A stretch of DNA of 43,655 bases from Verrucomicrobiota bacterium (GTDB lineage: Bacteria > Verrucomicrobiota > Verrucomicrobiia > Chthoniobacterales > JAFAMB01), in the NCBI GenBank assembly GCA_019247695.1, contig JAFBAP010000071.1, positions 1 to 43,655 of the forward strand, written 5' to 3'. Positions 1 to 8,414 of this stretch are shown in pieces. The first letter of the stretch is position 1. Each line of letters begins with the position of its first letter. A program made the position numbers and the translations under genes. Below the pieces are notes generated by a model. That model had not been told where the DNA came from, searched no databases, and was given only the letters and a program-made list of their open reading frames with translations.

Positions 1-27
1 ATAGCCCAGAAGGGGCGTTAGAACATG

Positions 28-47
28 ACCCAGGGTTTACCCTGGGT
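28..47. repeat. Short perfect palindrome near window start
   Basis: Two 9-bp arms, ACCCAGGGT and ACCCTGGGT, are separated by two bases. Further GC-rich text with AGCCC(T)GAAGGGGCG lies on both sides (positions 3-16 and 66-79). The block resembles the REP-like intergenic elements of environmental bacteria. No gene is visible in positions 1-261 apart from the end of the neighbouring minus-strand gene. The role is unknown. Confidence 0.6.
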
Positions 48-132
48 AACCGTAAAATCACGATGAGCCCTGAAGGGGCGGCAGAGGGCGCCGCTCCCTC
101 CGGAGCAGAGGTTAACCGCGGCCACTGCGTCT

Positions 133-265
133 CCGAACCCCGAACCCCGACACCCGACACCCGACACCCGACACCCGACACCCGACACCCGTTACCCGTT
201 ACCCGTTACCCGTTACCCGTTACCCGTTACCCGACACCCGTTACCCGTTACCCGTTACCCGTTAC
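133..265. repeat. Heptanucleotide tandem array (19 units)
   Basis: This is an uninterrupted 7-bp array: two CCGAACC, six CCGACAC, six CCGTTAC, one CCGACAC and four CCGTTAC units. It abuts and slightly enters the 3' end of the ADP-ribosylglycohydrolase-like gene. The TAA stop of that gene (262-264 on the minus strand) lies in the last unit. Unit changes occur in blocks, which suggests expansion by slippage or recombination. Three related arrays occur in the window. Confidence 0.97.
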
Positions 266-2376
266 TCGCCACCCCGGACCTCGAGCTGGTCGCTCATGAT
301 CAGGCCTTCTTCGCAGATGAATGCCACCCCGCCCGAAGCTAACGGCGAGCCGGCGTCCTGCAGGCTGAACATTTCCTCGTCGTTTACCGACCCGACGAGG
401 TTTGTGCCGCTTATCTCGAGCGCAAGCCTGTATGGGCATTCCCGCTGCCAATCGAACGGCCGTTCCGCCAGCACCTGAATGCCATCGAAAGACCTTATAA
501 GCTGCAACCGTTGACCCGGGCCGAGCAAAAGCGCGTAGTAACGCAGGAGGCCTTGGACCCGGGCGGCCAGACCGAACGACTTGGCGAGCCGGGCGGTGAT
601 GGTGGCCTCGACACCGTAATCTTTCCAGTCTCGTGAACCCTGGATGAACAAGCCGGTTCCGCGCCCCTGGCAAAGGTGAAAGGCGGCGGCCCACCGCGTG
701 TCTGCGTGGTCGAACGCATTGATCCAGGCGCGATGCCACATGCTGCCGCCCGTTTCCGGACGCCGAAAAGTGGTGACCGGCGCTCCTTTCCAGTCGGCGT
801 AGTCGACGTACACCGTACCTTCGGCGCGCAACGCGGAGTTCAGTTCAAAGCCGAACCGGGCGATCGGTGCGCCGCCGGTTTCTTCAATCCGCCACGCTGG
901 TTCGCCGGAGTCGCCGGGATGGATGGTCAACTCCGGTCCATACCGGCGCGAGAGCTGATCCTGGCCGTTGTAGAACGCGATGAACGGCGAGACCCGGACT
1001 GCGCACGAGTTTGCCGGGCCGGCTTCCAGCCTTGCCCTGACGATCTGGCCAGGGAAAAGGGTCGGGGATGCCATCAGCGTGTAGTGGCTGTACCCTTTTG
1101 CATCGGGCGGGATGAAAGTGGGGGTCGAAATGCGCGCGCCACGGCCTTTCGCCAGATGCTGAAATTCCCACGCGAGGCTGCGACGACCGTCTTTGCTATG
1201 GCCAGGCACGTTGCGCAGCGTCGTAAGGGCGGAACCGCCAGCGGGAGGCTCCACCTCGAACCCCTGGAGCGCACCCGGCAGCTCGAAATGGAATCGCGCC
1301 CCCTGTTTCGGATTTTCGATCGGTCCGGCTTGCTTCAGTTCGCCGGCGATCCGGCAGATTTCGTACGTCTCGCGCACCGCGTCGGTGATGCCGCGTCCGC
1401 CGTCCGCCGTCGAAAGGTAAAGCCGGTCAGCCACGGGAGAACGGAAGTCCGGACCATCCTCGATTCCGGCCAAACCGTTCCTGATGCCCATGAGGCATCC
1501 GACGTTGCCCGCGTTACAATCGGTGTCCCAGCCTGACGTGCAGGCGATCATGAGTGCCCGCTGAAAACTGTCCTGAGCATAGAGGAGACTCAGGATGATG
1601 AGGGCGTGATTGGGCACCACGTGACAGTTTCCACCGAATTTATCGTACCCGTAGGTTCGTTCGATCCGCTCCCGGGTCAGCCGCCAGTCGCCGTCTTTGG
1701 CGCTCCAATCGCGAACGTCCTTGACCAAACGGTTGATCAGAGAATCGGGCGGCACGCAGGAAAGGCCCGTTTCGAGAAGGTAATCCAGGCGCTTTTCAAC
1801 GAACGCCTGCGCTTCCATCGCGGCGAGGAGTTGCGCGGCGTAAATCGCCTCGCCGTCATGGCTCACGGACGCCGCCTTGCCGGCCAGTTCTGCGGCCAGC
1901 GCCGGGTTGCCCGGTGCGGCCAGTGCCCAGCCGTCGATAAAAATCTGCGCGCCGATCTGTTCCGCCACGACCTTTCCGTTCATGGCGATCGAGCCGCTCC
2001 GCGGCGCCGGGATTCCGGACTTGAGCCGCAGGAACGCGGTGTGTTCGGTCGAGTTTCCGAAGCCGCCCCACCACAAAATGCTCCTGTTCTCGACGATGTA
2101 GTTAAGCCAGGTACGGCCGATCTGCTCCGCGCTGATCGAACGCTGAAAGCCGTGATCCGCCAGGGCGCGCACGAAGGTGAACGTGCCCGACAGATCGTCA
2201 TCCGCGACCACCAGCGGTACGTTCAGCCGGTCATGGACGTAGTACCAGACCTCGCCCAGTTCAGCCTGAATCCGGCGGTGCGTCCACCCTTCAAATGGAC
2301 GCCCGAGGTAGACACCGATGATCTTACCGAGAACTCCGGCGTACACGCGTTCGACATAATCCTGCGGATCTGACAT
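262..2376 (-). CDS. ADP-ribosylglycohydrolase-like protein with C-terminal beta-sandwich
   Basis: 704 residues. The N-terminal ~340 residues carry the metal-binding signatures of the ADP-ribosylglycohydrolase (DraG/ARH) fold: ADDDLSGT at 58-65, SHDGEAIYAA at 172-181, and GWDTDCNAGN at 282-291, the counterpart of the family's GDTD(T)NA motif. ARH enzymes use two Mg ions to cleave N- or O-linked ribofuranosides. The C-terminal ~350 residues look like one or two beta-sandwich modules (segments such as SRDWKDYGVEATI near residue 576), perhaps for carbohydrate binding. No signal peptide is seen, so it is probably cytoplasmic. It is the last gene of the sugar-ABC operon, 76 bp after the GH172-like gene. 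In that setting it more likely cleaves a ribofuranosyl-type glycoside than ADP-ribosyl protein (inference). Its stop codon is part of the heptamer array. Confidence 0.85.
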   Translation of the reverse strand: MSDPQDYVERVYAGVLGKIIGVYLGRPFEGWTHRRIQAELGEVWYYVHDRLNVPLVVADDDLSGTFTFVRALADHGFQRSISAEQIGRTWLNYIVENRSILWWGGFGNSTEHTAFLRLKSGIPAPRSGSIAMNGKVVAEQIGAQIFIDGWALAAPGNPALAAELAGKAASVSHDGEAIYAAQLLAAMEAQAFVEKRLDYLLETGLSCVPPDSLINRLVKDVRDWSAKDGDWRLTRERIERTYGYDKFGGNCHVVPNHALIILSLLYAQDSFQRALMIACTSGWDTDCNAGNVGCLMGIRNGLAGIEDGPDFRSPVADRLYLSTADGGRGITDAVRETYEICRIAGELKQAGPIENPKQGARFHFELPGALQGFEVEPPAGGSALTTLRNVPGHSKDGRRSLAWEFQHLAKGRGARISTPTFIPPDAKGYSHYTLMASPTLFPGQIVRARLEAGPANSCAVRVSPFIAFYNGQDQLSRRYGPELTIHPGDSGEPAWRIEETGGAPIARFGFELNSALRAEGTVYVDYADWKGAPVTTFRRPETGGSMWHRAWINAFDHADTRWAAAFHLCQGRGTGLFIQGSRDWKDYGVEATITARLAKSFGLAARVQGLLRYYALLLGPGQRLQLIRSFDGIQVLAERPFDWQRECPYRLALEISGTNLVGSVNDEEMFSLQDAGSPLASGGVAFICEEGLIMSDQLEVRGGE

Positions 2377-2452
2377 AGGAAAGTAAGCAGACGATCCACG
2401 ATCGATGACTCACGCCGCCAGTGACCGGAGCACCGGACCGCGCGGCCTCAGT

Positions 2453-3553
2453 TCACGTCACCTCGAGGTAGTTGAGGCCGGCGAGCGCGGGGAAGGGGGC
2501 ATGCGGTTCGGCCTGATACCAGAACGCCGTGGAAGCGACGTCATCCTGCAAAGGCAGATATCGCCGATGGCCCTGCAGCGTCGATCGCCAGCCAAGCGCC
2601 TGGATGGTCGCCCGGAGATCCTGGTGAAACCGGACCGGATCCATGACGTGCCAGCGGTACATGCCAAACCGTTGCTGGCTCTGGTACAAACCATCCGGCT
2701 TGATCACCTGCGGCAACCCGGAAAAAGGTGACGAGAACACGCCGTACTGGCCCATCGGGTGTTCAAAGTTCCACGCACCGCCGAAGTAATCTTCCGTTCC
2801 CGTGCCGCAGATGGTGGGCCAATCGGTGTCGCCGTCAAGGTAGAACTTTATCTCACCTTCGCCCCACCAGCCGGTGCTGTGAACGCCCCAGGCAAGGTAG
2901 GTTCCGACGTAGTGCCCGTCGCCGCGAACCCCGTCCAGGATCGTATGGACGTGCTTGTAAGGAATGGGGTTGGTTCGCCGCCACTGCGCGTGAAAGTAAG
3001 CCCGATCCGGACTCACCTCCGTCAACGTGTAATCGATCTGGTAGTAAAACGCTTCAACCGCGTCCGGGCTGAGGTTCTCGAGCGTGATCCGCGCACCGGC
3101 CCGGAACGGCATCTCCCAGTAGCTGTTGAATCCGCCCGCCGGGTTGACCGCGACCGGCAATGAACTGACGTTGGCGCGCACGCACCAGCCCTGGCAAAAA
3201 AAATCGCCCAGCGGAACCTCCACTGACGCGGTGGATTCTCCGTCCCAGTACATCCTCAAAATGAGATGGCGCCAGTGTTTCGGGTGTACCGTCAACCAGA
3301 TGTGCTGGATCGCGCCGGACCCTTCAATCTGCGCCAGGGTTACCGTGCCCGCCCCTGCAATTGAAATGCTGGGCGAGACTTTCCAGCCTTGGCCGAGTTC
3401 GCGGGCCGGCACCGCTCCCGTGCCTTCGATGGCCATTCCCCCCTGGCCTTTGGCGCCGGTGAAGTTTTCAGCGCTGATGGATCGCGTTTGTGCCCGCGAG
3501 AGGCGAGCCAGGTTGCCGAGCGACATATCTAACCCGTTAAAGGTAGGTTCCAT
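2453..3553 (-). CDS. DUF2961 / GH172-family glycoside hydrolase
   Basis: 366 residues. DUF2961 signatures are clear: YWDGESTASVEVPLGDFF at 102-119, WWGEGEIKFYLDGD at 229-242 and GTEDYFGGAWN at 252-262. In this family the Glu of GTEDY is an active-site residue. Characterised GH172 members are alpha-D-fructofuranosidases or difructose-anhydride enzymes and alpha-D-arabinofuranosidases. No signal peptide is visible, so the enzyme should act in the cytoplasm on imported oligosaccharide. It starts at an ATG 28 bp after the stop of the second permease gene. Pairing with an ADP-ribosylglycohydrolase-like protein suggests a furanoside substrate; the exact sugar cannot be told from sequence. Confidence 0.9.
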   Translation of the reverse strand: MEPTFNGLDMSLGNLARLSRAQTRSISAENFTGAKGQGGMAIEGTGAVPARELGQGWKVSPSISIAGAGTVTLAQIEGSGAIQHIWLTVHPKHWRHLILRMYWDGESTASVEVPLGDFFCQGWCVRANVSSLPVAVNPAGGFNSYWEMPFRAGARITLENLSPDAVEAFYYQIDYTLTEVSPDRAYFHAQWRRTNPIPYKHVHTILDGVRGDGHYVGTYLAWGVHSTGWWGEGEIKFYLDGDTDWPTICGTGTEDYFGGAWNFEHPMGQYGVFSSPFSGLPQVIKPDGLYQSQQRFGMYRWHVMDPVRFHQDLRATIQALGWRSTLQGHRRYLPLQDDVASTAFWYQAEPHAPFPALAGLNYLEVT

Positions 3554-3581
3554 AAGCAGTGTGAGGGGGGATCCGCGGGCG

Positions 3582-4445
3582 TCACTTCAGGCCGGACGTC
3601 TTTATGGACTCGATAAGCTGGCGCTGGAAGAAGAAGAACAGGAGCAGCGTCGGAAGCGCCACGATGGTCGACCCGGCCATGATGTAATTCCACGAGGAGG
3701 TATACTGTTGATGAAAGCTGGCGATCGCAATCTGCACCACCCACAGGTTCTGATCGGTGGTGATCGTCAGGGGCCAGATGAACGCATTCCAGTTGGCCAG
3801 AAAAAAAAAGACGGCCAGTGCCGCCAGGATCGGCCGGCTCAGCGGCAGGATGATATTCCAGTAGATCCGCCAATAGCTGGCTCCGTCAAGGATCGCTGCT
3901 TCCTGCAGTTCCATGGGTATGCTGATGTAAAACTGGCGCAGCAGAAAGATGCCGAACGCATTGAAGATCGCGGGGATGATCAAGCCCGCATAGCTGTTCA
4001 GCATGCCGAGCTGGCGCACCAGCATGAATAAAGGCACGATAATCACCGGCAGGGAGACAAGGAAGGTCGAAAAGATGACCAGGAAGATCGTCTCCCGGCC
4101 CGGAAACCTGAGCCGGGCCAGGGCGAAGGCGGCCATGGAATGAAAGAAAAGCGCCAGGATCGTGATGGTTCCGGAAACAAAAAAGCTGTTGAACATGTAC
4201 CGGAAAAACGGCAGCTGCGTGAAAACATAGTGGAAATTCGCGAGGGTAGGCTGCGCTGGCAGCAGGTTGGGGCTGAAAGTCTCACCGGGTCCCTTGAAAG
4301 CCGCCGCGATCATCCAGACCAGCGGCGATACGGTCGCGATCGCGAGTACGGCCGTGCCGCCAAACAAGAGCATCTTCGAGAGCCGGCGGGGTGAACCTGC
4401 GCCGTTGATCGGCCGAGCCGGCGGCTTGACGGGAGATTCAGGCAT
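3582..4445 (-). CDS. Carbohydrate ABC transporter permease (MalG/UgpE type)
   Basis: 287 residues with about six hydrophobic helices. The EAA loop EAAILDGASYWRIYWNIILP (about residues 183-202) is the contact site for the ATPase in binding-protein-dependent sugar importers of the CUT1 type. The N-terminus has a short Pro/Arg-rich cytoplasmic tail before the first helix. The gene overlaps the upstream permease gene by 8 bp, indicating translational coupling. No ATPase gene lies in the operon. Many CUT1 importers share a MsmK/UgpC-type ATPase encoded elsewhere, so this is not a sign of decay. Confidence 0.95.
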   Translation of the reverse strand: MPESPVKPPARPINGAGSPRRLSKMLLFGGTAVLAIATVSPLVWMIAAAFKGPGETFSPNLLPAQPTLANFHYVFTQLPFFRYMFNSFFVSGTITILALFFHSMAAFALARLRFPGRETIFLVIFSTFLVSLPVIIVPLFMLVRQLGMLNSYAGLIIPAIFNAFGIFLLRQFYISIPMELQEAAILDGASYWRIYWNIILPLSRPILAALAVFFFLANWNAFIWPLTITTDQNLWVVQIAIASFHQQYTSSWNYIMAGSTIVALPTLLLFFFFQRQLIESIKTSGLK

Positions 4446-5397
4446 AATGGAAGCGGCCGCCCCTGGTGGCGATGAAAAGGAGGATGGTGATCGCGAGAAG
4501 AATCAGGACCAGGACAGACGCCATCGCGGCGGCGTACCCATAATTATTGAACTGAAACGCCTGCTGGTAGATGTAGAAAATTACCAATGACGTTGAGTTG
4601 GCAGGGCCGCCCTTGGTCATAACGTAAATCAGGTCAAACCCCTGGGACCCGGCCACGGCGGAGACGACCGAAACGAGCAGGACAAAAAAGCTGGTCGGCC
4701 GCAGCATCGGCAGCGTGATGCGGGTAAAGGTAGCCCAGGCGCCCGCCCCATCGATCCGAGCCGCGTCGTAGTATTCTTGTGGTATTTCCTGCAGGCCGGC
4801 CAGGAAAAGAATCATGTAATACCCCATGAGGAACCAGATCGTGACCAGGAGAACCGATCCTAACGCGAAGCGGGGATCGCCCAGCCACGAGTGACCGGGA
4901 AAGCCGGCCGTTTCCAGGAGGCGGTTAATAAAGCCTATTTTGTCGATCAACAGCACCTGCCAGACCAGCCCGATGACGACCAGGCTGATCACGTTAGGGA
5001 CGAAGAACATGCTGCGGAACAGGCCGACAAAGGGAATTTTTTGCTTCACCAGCAGCGCCAGGGCTAAACCGGAGACATACAAGCCCGGCACGAGAATCAC
5101 GACGTAGGTGATCGTGACCCACAGGCTTTTCAGAAACAAAGGGTCCTTGAACATCCGGGCGTAATTAGCCAGCCCGATAAATCTGTACGTGCCGAAGCCG
5201 CTGACGGAGAAAAAACCGAGCCCCAAGGAGAAGAGCATGGGGAAACCGACGAACACGGCGAGTCCGAGCACGTCAGGCAGAATGAAGAGCCAGGCGATCA
5301 TCGCCTCCCGCTGGCTGCGGGTGAACCGGCCGCGACGTGGCCGCGGCCGGGCCGCCGGGTCCTGACGCAAAGCGTTTGTGGACACGGAGGGATTCAC
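4438..5397 (-). CDS. Carbohydrate ABC transporter permease (MalF/UgpA type)
   Basis: 319 residues with about six transmembrane helices and the EAA loop YYDAARIDGAGAWATFTRIT (about 217-236). The first ~30 residues are basic (RPRPRRGRFTRSQRE) and cytoplasmic. The start is a GTG that overlaps the TGA stop of the binding-protein gene in a GTGA arrangement, and its own end overlaps the next permease gene by 8 bp. The three transport genes therefore form a tightly coupled unit. It should pair with the MalG-like permease to form the membrane channel of a CUT1 sugar importer. Confidence 0.95.
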   Translation of the reverse strand: MNPSVSTNALRQDPAARPRPRRGRFTRSQREAMIAWLFILPDVLGLAVFVGFPMLFSLGLGFFSVSGFGTYRFIGLANYARMFKDPLFLKSLWVTITYVVILVPGLYVSGLALALLVKQKIPFVGLFRSMFFVPNVISLVVIGLVWQVLLIDKIGFINRLLETAGFPGHSWLGDPRFALGSVLLVTIWFLMGYYMILFLAGLQEIPQEYYDAARIDGAGAWATFTRITLPMLRPTSFFVLLVSVVSAVAGSQGFDLIYVMTKGGPANSTSLVIFYIYQQAFQFNNYGYAAAMASVLVLILLAITILLFIATRGGRFHYA

Positions 5398-6809
5398 TTT
5401 AGCGGAGCGCCGGAGTACCCTGCCAGGTAAGCGTCTATATTATCGGAAGCCTGGGCCGCTTGCTGGTGTGGATCGGCCCCGGCAAGCTGGCATGCCTGGA
5501 TGGCGTCGGAAACCGCTTTGTAAACTTCAGGCGGCACGCGCGGCTCACCGCGGCCCGTCGGGAAAATGTCGTCTTTGAATATCTTCATCGGGCCACTGGC
5601 GTAGCCGCCGGCCGCCGTCGCCTTTTCGAGCGCGGATTTCCGTGGCGAAATGTCGCTCTTGGCCTTGATGCACCAGTCAACCACCCGCTGGATCGAGTCG
5701 TCGCTCATCGAACCAAGCGCCCAGACGCAGAATTTGGCCGCCGTCTCGGGATCCTTGCCTTTCGCGTTGGCGACAAACGCCCAACCGCCCAGGTCCGTTT
5801 TGGGTTGTCCGTTGGGAGGCGTCGGGCACGGAAACACCCCGTACTCGAAGTTCGGGGCGTTTTCCCGGAGCGCGCTGATGCCCCAGATCCCGACGTTTTG
5901 CAGCGCGCAATAGCCTGCCCCCAGGTTGGCGGCGATATCCGGCCCGCCAAATCCGAGTGCACTTCGCGGCGAGACCCCCTGCTTCACGGCGTCCTGCCAG
6001 AACTTAAGCGCTTGCACGGACGCTTCCGAGTTGAAGGCGCTCTTTCTTCCGTCGGGAGTCACCATGTCGCCTCCACCCTGCCAGAGAAACGGGTACCAGC
6101 TGAAGTTCTGGTAGTAGCCGGGCGTGGTTTCAAAAACGCACCCGAACTGGTTGCCTTTGGTTAGCTTCTTCGAGACCTCCAGCAGTTGTTCCCACGTTTT
6201 CGGCAGATCCGCTTCCGAGAGGCCCGCCGCGGCAAACGCCTTCTTGCCGTAATACATCGCCATCGGCTCCACCTCCATCGGCAGACCATAAATCTTCCCG
6301 TCAACGATCCGGGTCTCCATCACGTTCTCATAAAAGTCCTTTTTCGCCGCATCCTCCATGTACGGCGTCAGGTCTACCAAAACGCCCCCGTTGTAATAGC
6401 GCAGGAAATCGCCGGGACTGATGATGAAAATGTCGGGCCCCTGCCCCGAAGCGAAGGCGGTCTGGAGCTTCGACCCGTTCATGTACTCGCCGTTGGGCAC
6501 GTACTGGAGTTCAACCTTGACGTCGTGCGAAGTGTTCCACGCATTGGCCATATCTTCCCACCACTTACTGATTGAGTTTGGCTGTCCCGCCGGCGCATAG
6601 AACTGCCAGAAGGAAAGTTTCTTCACCGCGGCAGCTTTGACGTGGATATTGAAGGGCGAGAAGACCGAGGATACCGCGGCGACAACCGCGACCTTGCCGC
6701 TGCGCTTGAGAAGTTCGCGACGCGTGATTGCCCCTGGCGCTGAATCGCCGATGGCACGATCGTCGTTGTGGGCGTGGGCCTGGGGATCTGAGTGTTCTGT
6801 GTATGGCAT
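5394..6809 (-). CDS. Extracellular sugar-binding protein, Tat-exported (ABC family 1)
   Basis: 471 residues. The N-terminus has a twin-arginine motif, TRRELLKRSGK at 29-39, followed by a hydrophobic stretch (VAVVAAVSSV) and a likely cleavage near residue 60. The mature part has the family-1 solute-binding pattern, including KLSFWQFYAPAG, ASGQGPDIFIISPGDF, and GKIYGLPMEVEPMAMYYGKKAF (described in two parts: GKIYGLPMEVEP, then MAMYYGKK). It delivers a saccharide to the two permeases encoded immediately downstream. It is the first gene of the operon, so the promoter should lie in the 6,810-6,960 region. Export by Tat implies folding before export, unusual but known for such proteins. Confidence 0.94.
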   Translation of the reverse strand: MPYTEHSDPQAHAHNDDRAIGDSAPGAITRRELLKRSGKVAVVAAVSSVFSPFNIHVKAAAVKKLSFWQFYAPAGQPNSISKWWEDMANAWNTSHDVKVELQYVPNGEYMNGSKLQTAFASGQGPDIFIISPGDFLRYYNGGVLVDLTPYMEDAAKKDFYENVMETRIVDGKIYGLPMEVEPMAMYYGKKAFAAAGLSEADLPKTWEQLLEVSKKLTKGNQFGCVFETTPGYYQNFSWYPFLWQGGGDMVTPDGRKSAFNSEASVQALKFWQDAVKQGVSPRSALGFGGPDIAANLGAGYCALQNVGIWGISALRENAPNFEYGVFPCPTPPNGQPKTDLGGWAFVANAKGKDPETAAKFCVWALGSMSDDSIQRVVDWCIKAKSDISPRKSALEKATAAGGYASGPMKIFKDDIFPTGRGEPRVPPEVYKAVSDAIQACQLAGADPHQQAAQASDNIDAYLAGYSGAPLK

Positions 6810-6818
6810 AATCTACTG

Positions 6819-6841
6819 TTGAGTACATGTGTTTCGCTCAA
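6819..6841 (-). promoter_or_regulatory. Possible operator upstream of the sugar operon
   Basis: TTGAG and CTCAA arms lie 13 bases apart, with a central-left ACATGT palindrome, 10-32 bp upstream of the binding-protein ATG. LacI-family operators in sugar operons are of this general size. The inner bases are not symmetrical, so support is weak. Confidence 0.2.
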
Positions 6842-6957
6842 GACCGGACAGCGGCCCGCTCCGTCACCCGCATGCTGGCCTGCTCAACCTGCACGATCGA
6901 GCTCCGTTTGATGACAAAATCCGGCATCTTGCTTAGGTCGCAGTCCCACTGAGCATG
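6838..6957 (-). pseudogene. Possible C-terminal remnant of a LacI-family regulator
   Basis: The minus strand encodes DCDLSKMPDFVIKRSSIVQ and then a short tail ending in TERAAVRS and a stop codon. LacI-family regulators commonly end with a segment like PPELVVRxST shortly before the C-terminus, and MPDFVIKRSSI resembles it. No other LacI segment (DNA-binding helix-turn-helix or ligand-binding core) is found in the 300 bp upstream, where the sequence turns into GC-rich palindromic DNA. A regulator next to a CUT1 sugar operon would be normal, so this may be a deletion scar. The match is short and could be chance. Confidence 0.25.
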
Positions 6958-7272
6958 GGTCGCGCGAGGCGCTTGAGCCGACCTGGAGGGCGCGGCGCCA
7001 CGCAGCCCAACGCCGGGGGGAACCCGTCGAGCGCGCATGATAAGAACCAGATAATGGGTGAACCTGCGGCCGTCGAGTGATTTTCGCCGCCGCGACTCAA
7101 AACGAGCGGGTTGTGGTCCCTCAGGGGCGTCGCCCCGTACCGGGCAGGTTTAACCGGCGGCACGGCGGCCAAAAGAACCGGGGCGGCCATATTCATCGAG
7201 ACGCCGCGCCGGGTCGGACCCGAGCCCCCTCGAAAATTCCCATCGAACGAGGCCCGGGGCCGGAAGCAGGCG
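6958..7272. other. GC-rich non-coding stretch with REP-like segments
   Basis: No convincing gene is seen in these ~315 bp. The stretch contains small inverted segments such as GGGGCGTCGCCCC (7124-7136) and a run of GGCGGCACGGCGGCC (7156-7170). These resemble intergenic REP-like elements. Short open frames on both strands show no recognisable protein pattern. Confidence 0.4.
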
Positions 7273-8217
7273 TCATGGATAAAAAGCTAACGTGCCGCCG
7301 GGAACGGCGTTGCCGCCCGTAATGGCTTCATAAAAGAATTCTGCAAGGAGCATATGCACCCCCTGGGTCGGATGGAGGCCGTCGAAGAATACATAGTCAT
7401 CCTTGTTCATGTCCCCTCCGCCGGTGCTCGGATCGAGGGCGTACCCCGAGCTGTTTGAAAACCCGTGCTTGCCGGGGTTGTTCACCACGTCATATAAAAG
7501 CGGGTTCATGTCGACCAACTCCAGCTGAATTCCGAGGACCCAGGCCAAAAACGGCGCGCTGGTTTGCAGGCCGGTATTAACGGCGCTCACAAAATTTTTC
7601 GCAGCCAAGGCCAAGCCTGCCGCCTTCACACTGGGTGCCACCGAGACGTCGGGCACCGTCACGAGTACACACGCCCTGGCGCCCGCCTCCCTGAGTTGAG
7701 CGATCCCGGCGGCGATGCCGGCAACGGTTATATTGGGATTACGGTTGCCTGCAAGGAGGAAATCATCCGCGCCGATCCAGATCAGGTAAAGGTCATTGCC
7801 GGGGATCCGCCCCCCGTGCTCCGCCACGAAGGCGCTGATCTGGACGGTTAGCGGCGTAGACGACGTCGAAGCTGAGTGCACGACAGGGGACGACGTTGAA
7901 CCTCCGACGGCAACGTTGGTCCCGCTGACGGGATCCGCGAAAAAAGGCGTGATCGGCTGAGGCAAACCCGCAATCGATGGGAAATCATCCACCCAGATCG
8001 GGCCGTCGCTCCAGCGACCCTCATAATAAGGTCCCGTACTAAGTGGAGGGCCCGCCGGAGTCTGGCCGTTGGTCAGGAAATATGCATTTCCATTGTCGGA
8101 GAGGCTGTCCCCGAAAATAACCAACTGATTGAACTTACTCAGGTCGAACGCGTCCGCGGGGGGCACTTGCAGAATGCAGCCTGCAAACCAAAACACAAGC
8201 CATGCGAGCTTTTTCAT
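7273..8217 (-). CDS. Secreted SGNH/GDSL-family esterase or lipase
   Basis: 314 residues from the ATG at 8217; a TTG codon three bases upstream is less likely. The N-terminus is a Sec signal peptide (KKLAWLVFWFAGCILQ) ending near PADA. Block I is VIFGDSLSDNGNAYF, with nucleophile Ser38. Block V, DGLHPTQGVH near residues 280-289, supplies the catalytic Asp and His. Block III reads YLIWIGADDFL where most relatives have GAND, so the oxyanion-hole Asn is replaced by Asp or shifted. The enzyme should hydrolyse esters outside the cytoplasm; the substrate is unknown. It ends in the non-coding region next to the sugar operon and appears to be a single-gene unit. Confidence 0.9.
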   Translation of the reverse strand: MKKLAWLVFWFAGCILQVPPADAFDLSKFNQLVIFGDSLSDNGNAYFLTNGQTPAGPPLSTGPYYEGRWSDGPIWVDDFPSIAGLPQPITPFFADPVSGTNVAVGGSTSSPVVHSASTSSTPLTVQISAFVAEHGGRIPGNDLYLIWIGADDFLLAGNRNPNITVAGIAAGIAQLREAGARACVLVTVPDVSVAPSVKAAGLALAAKNFVSAVNTGLQTSAPFLAWVLGIQLELVDMNPLLYDVVNNPGKHGFSNSSGYALDPSTGGGDMNKDDYVFFDGLHPTQGVHMLLAEFFYEAITGGNAVPGGTLAFYP

Positions 8218-8414
8218 CAATCGCTATCTCGCAGGAACATCCCCGGCCGCGCTTTAGAATTAACCGAAAATGGCCGAAAACTGTCGTCGATCCGGCCTCC
8301 ATCGCAGGTTGGTGCGCCGGTTGCCCGATCGGTTCGATGCTTGCCCCGGAGAGTTATAGGGCAGCGCCGCATCTTGACGGGGGCGGGTCAGCGGGTTTTT
8401 TTTGTGTTTTCCCC

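Noticed and set aside
133-265. CRISPR array
   Set aside because: Units are 7 bp in direct contact with no spacers; no cas genes are present.
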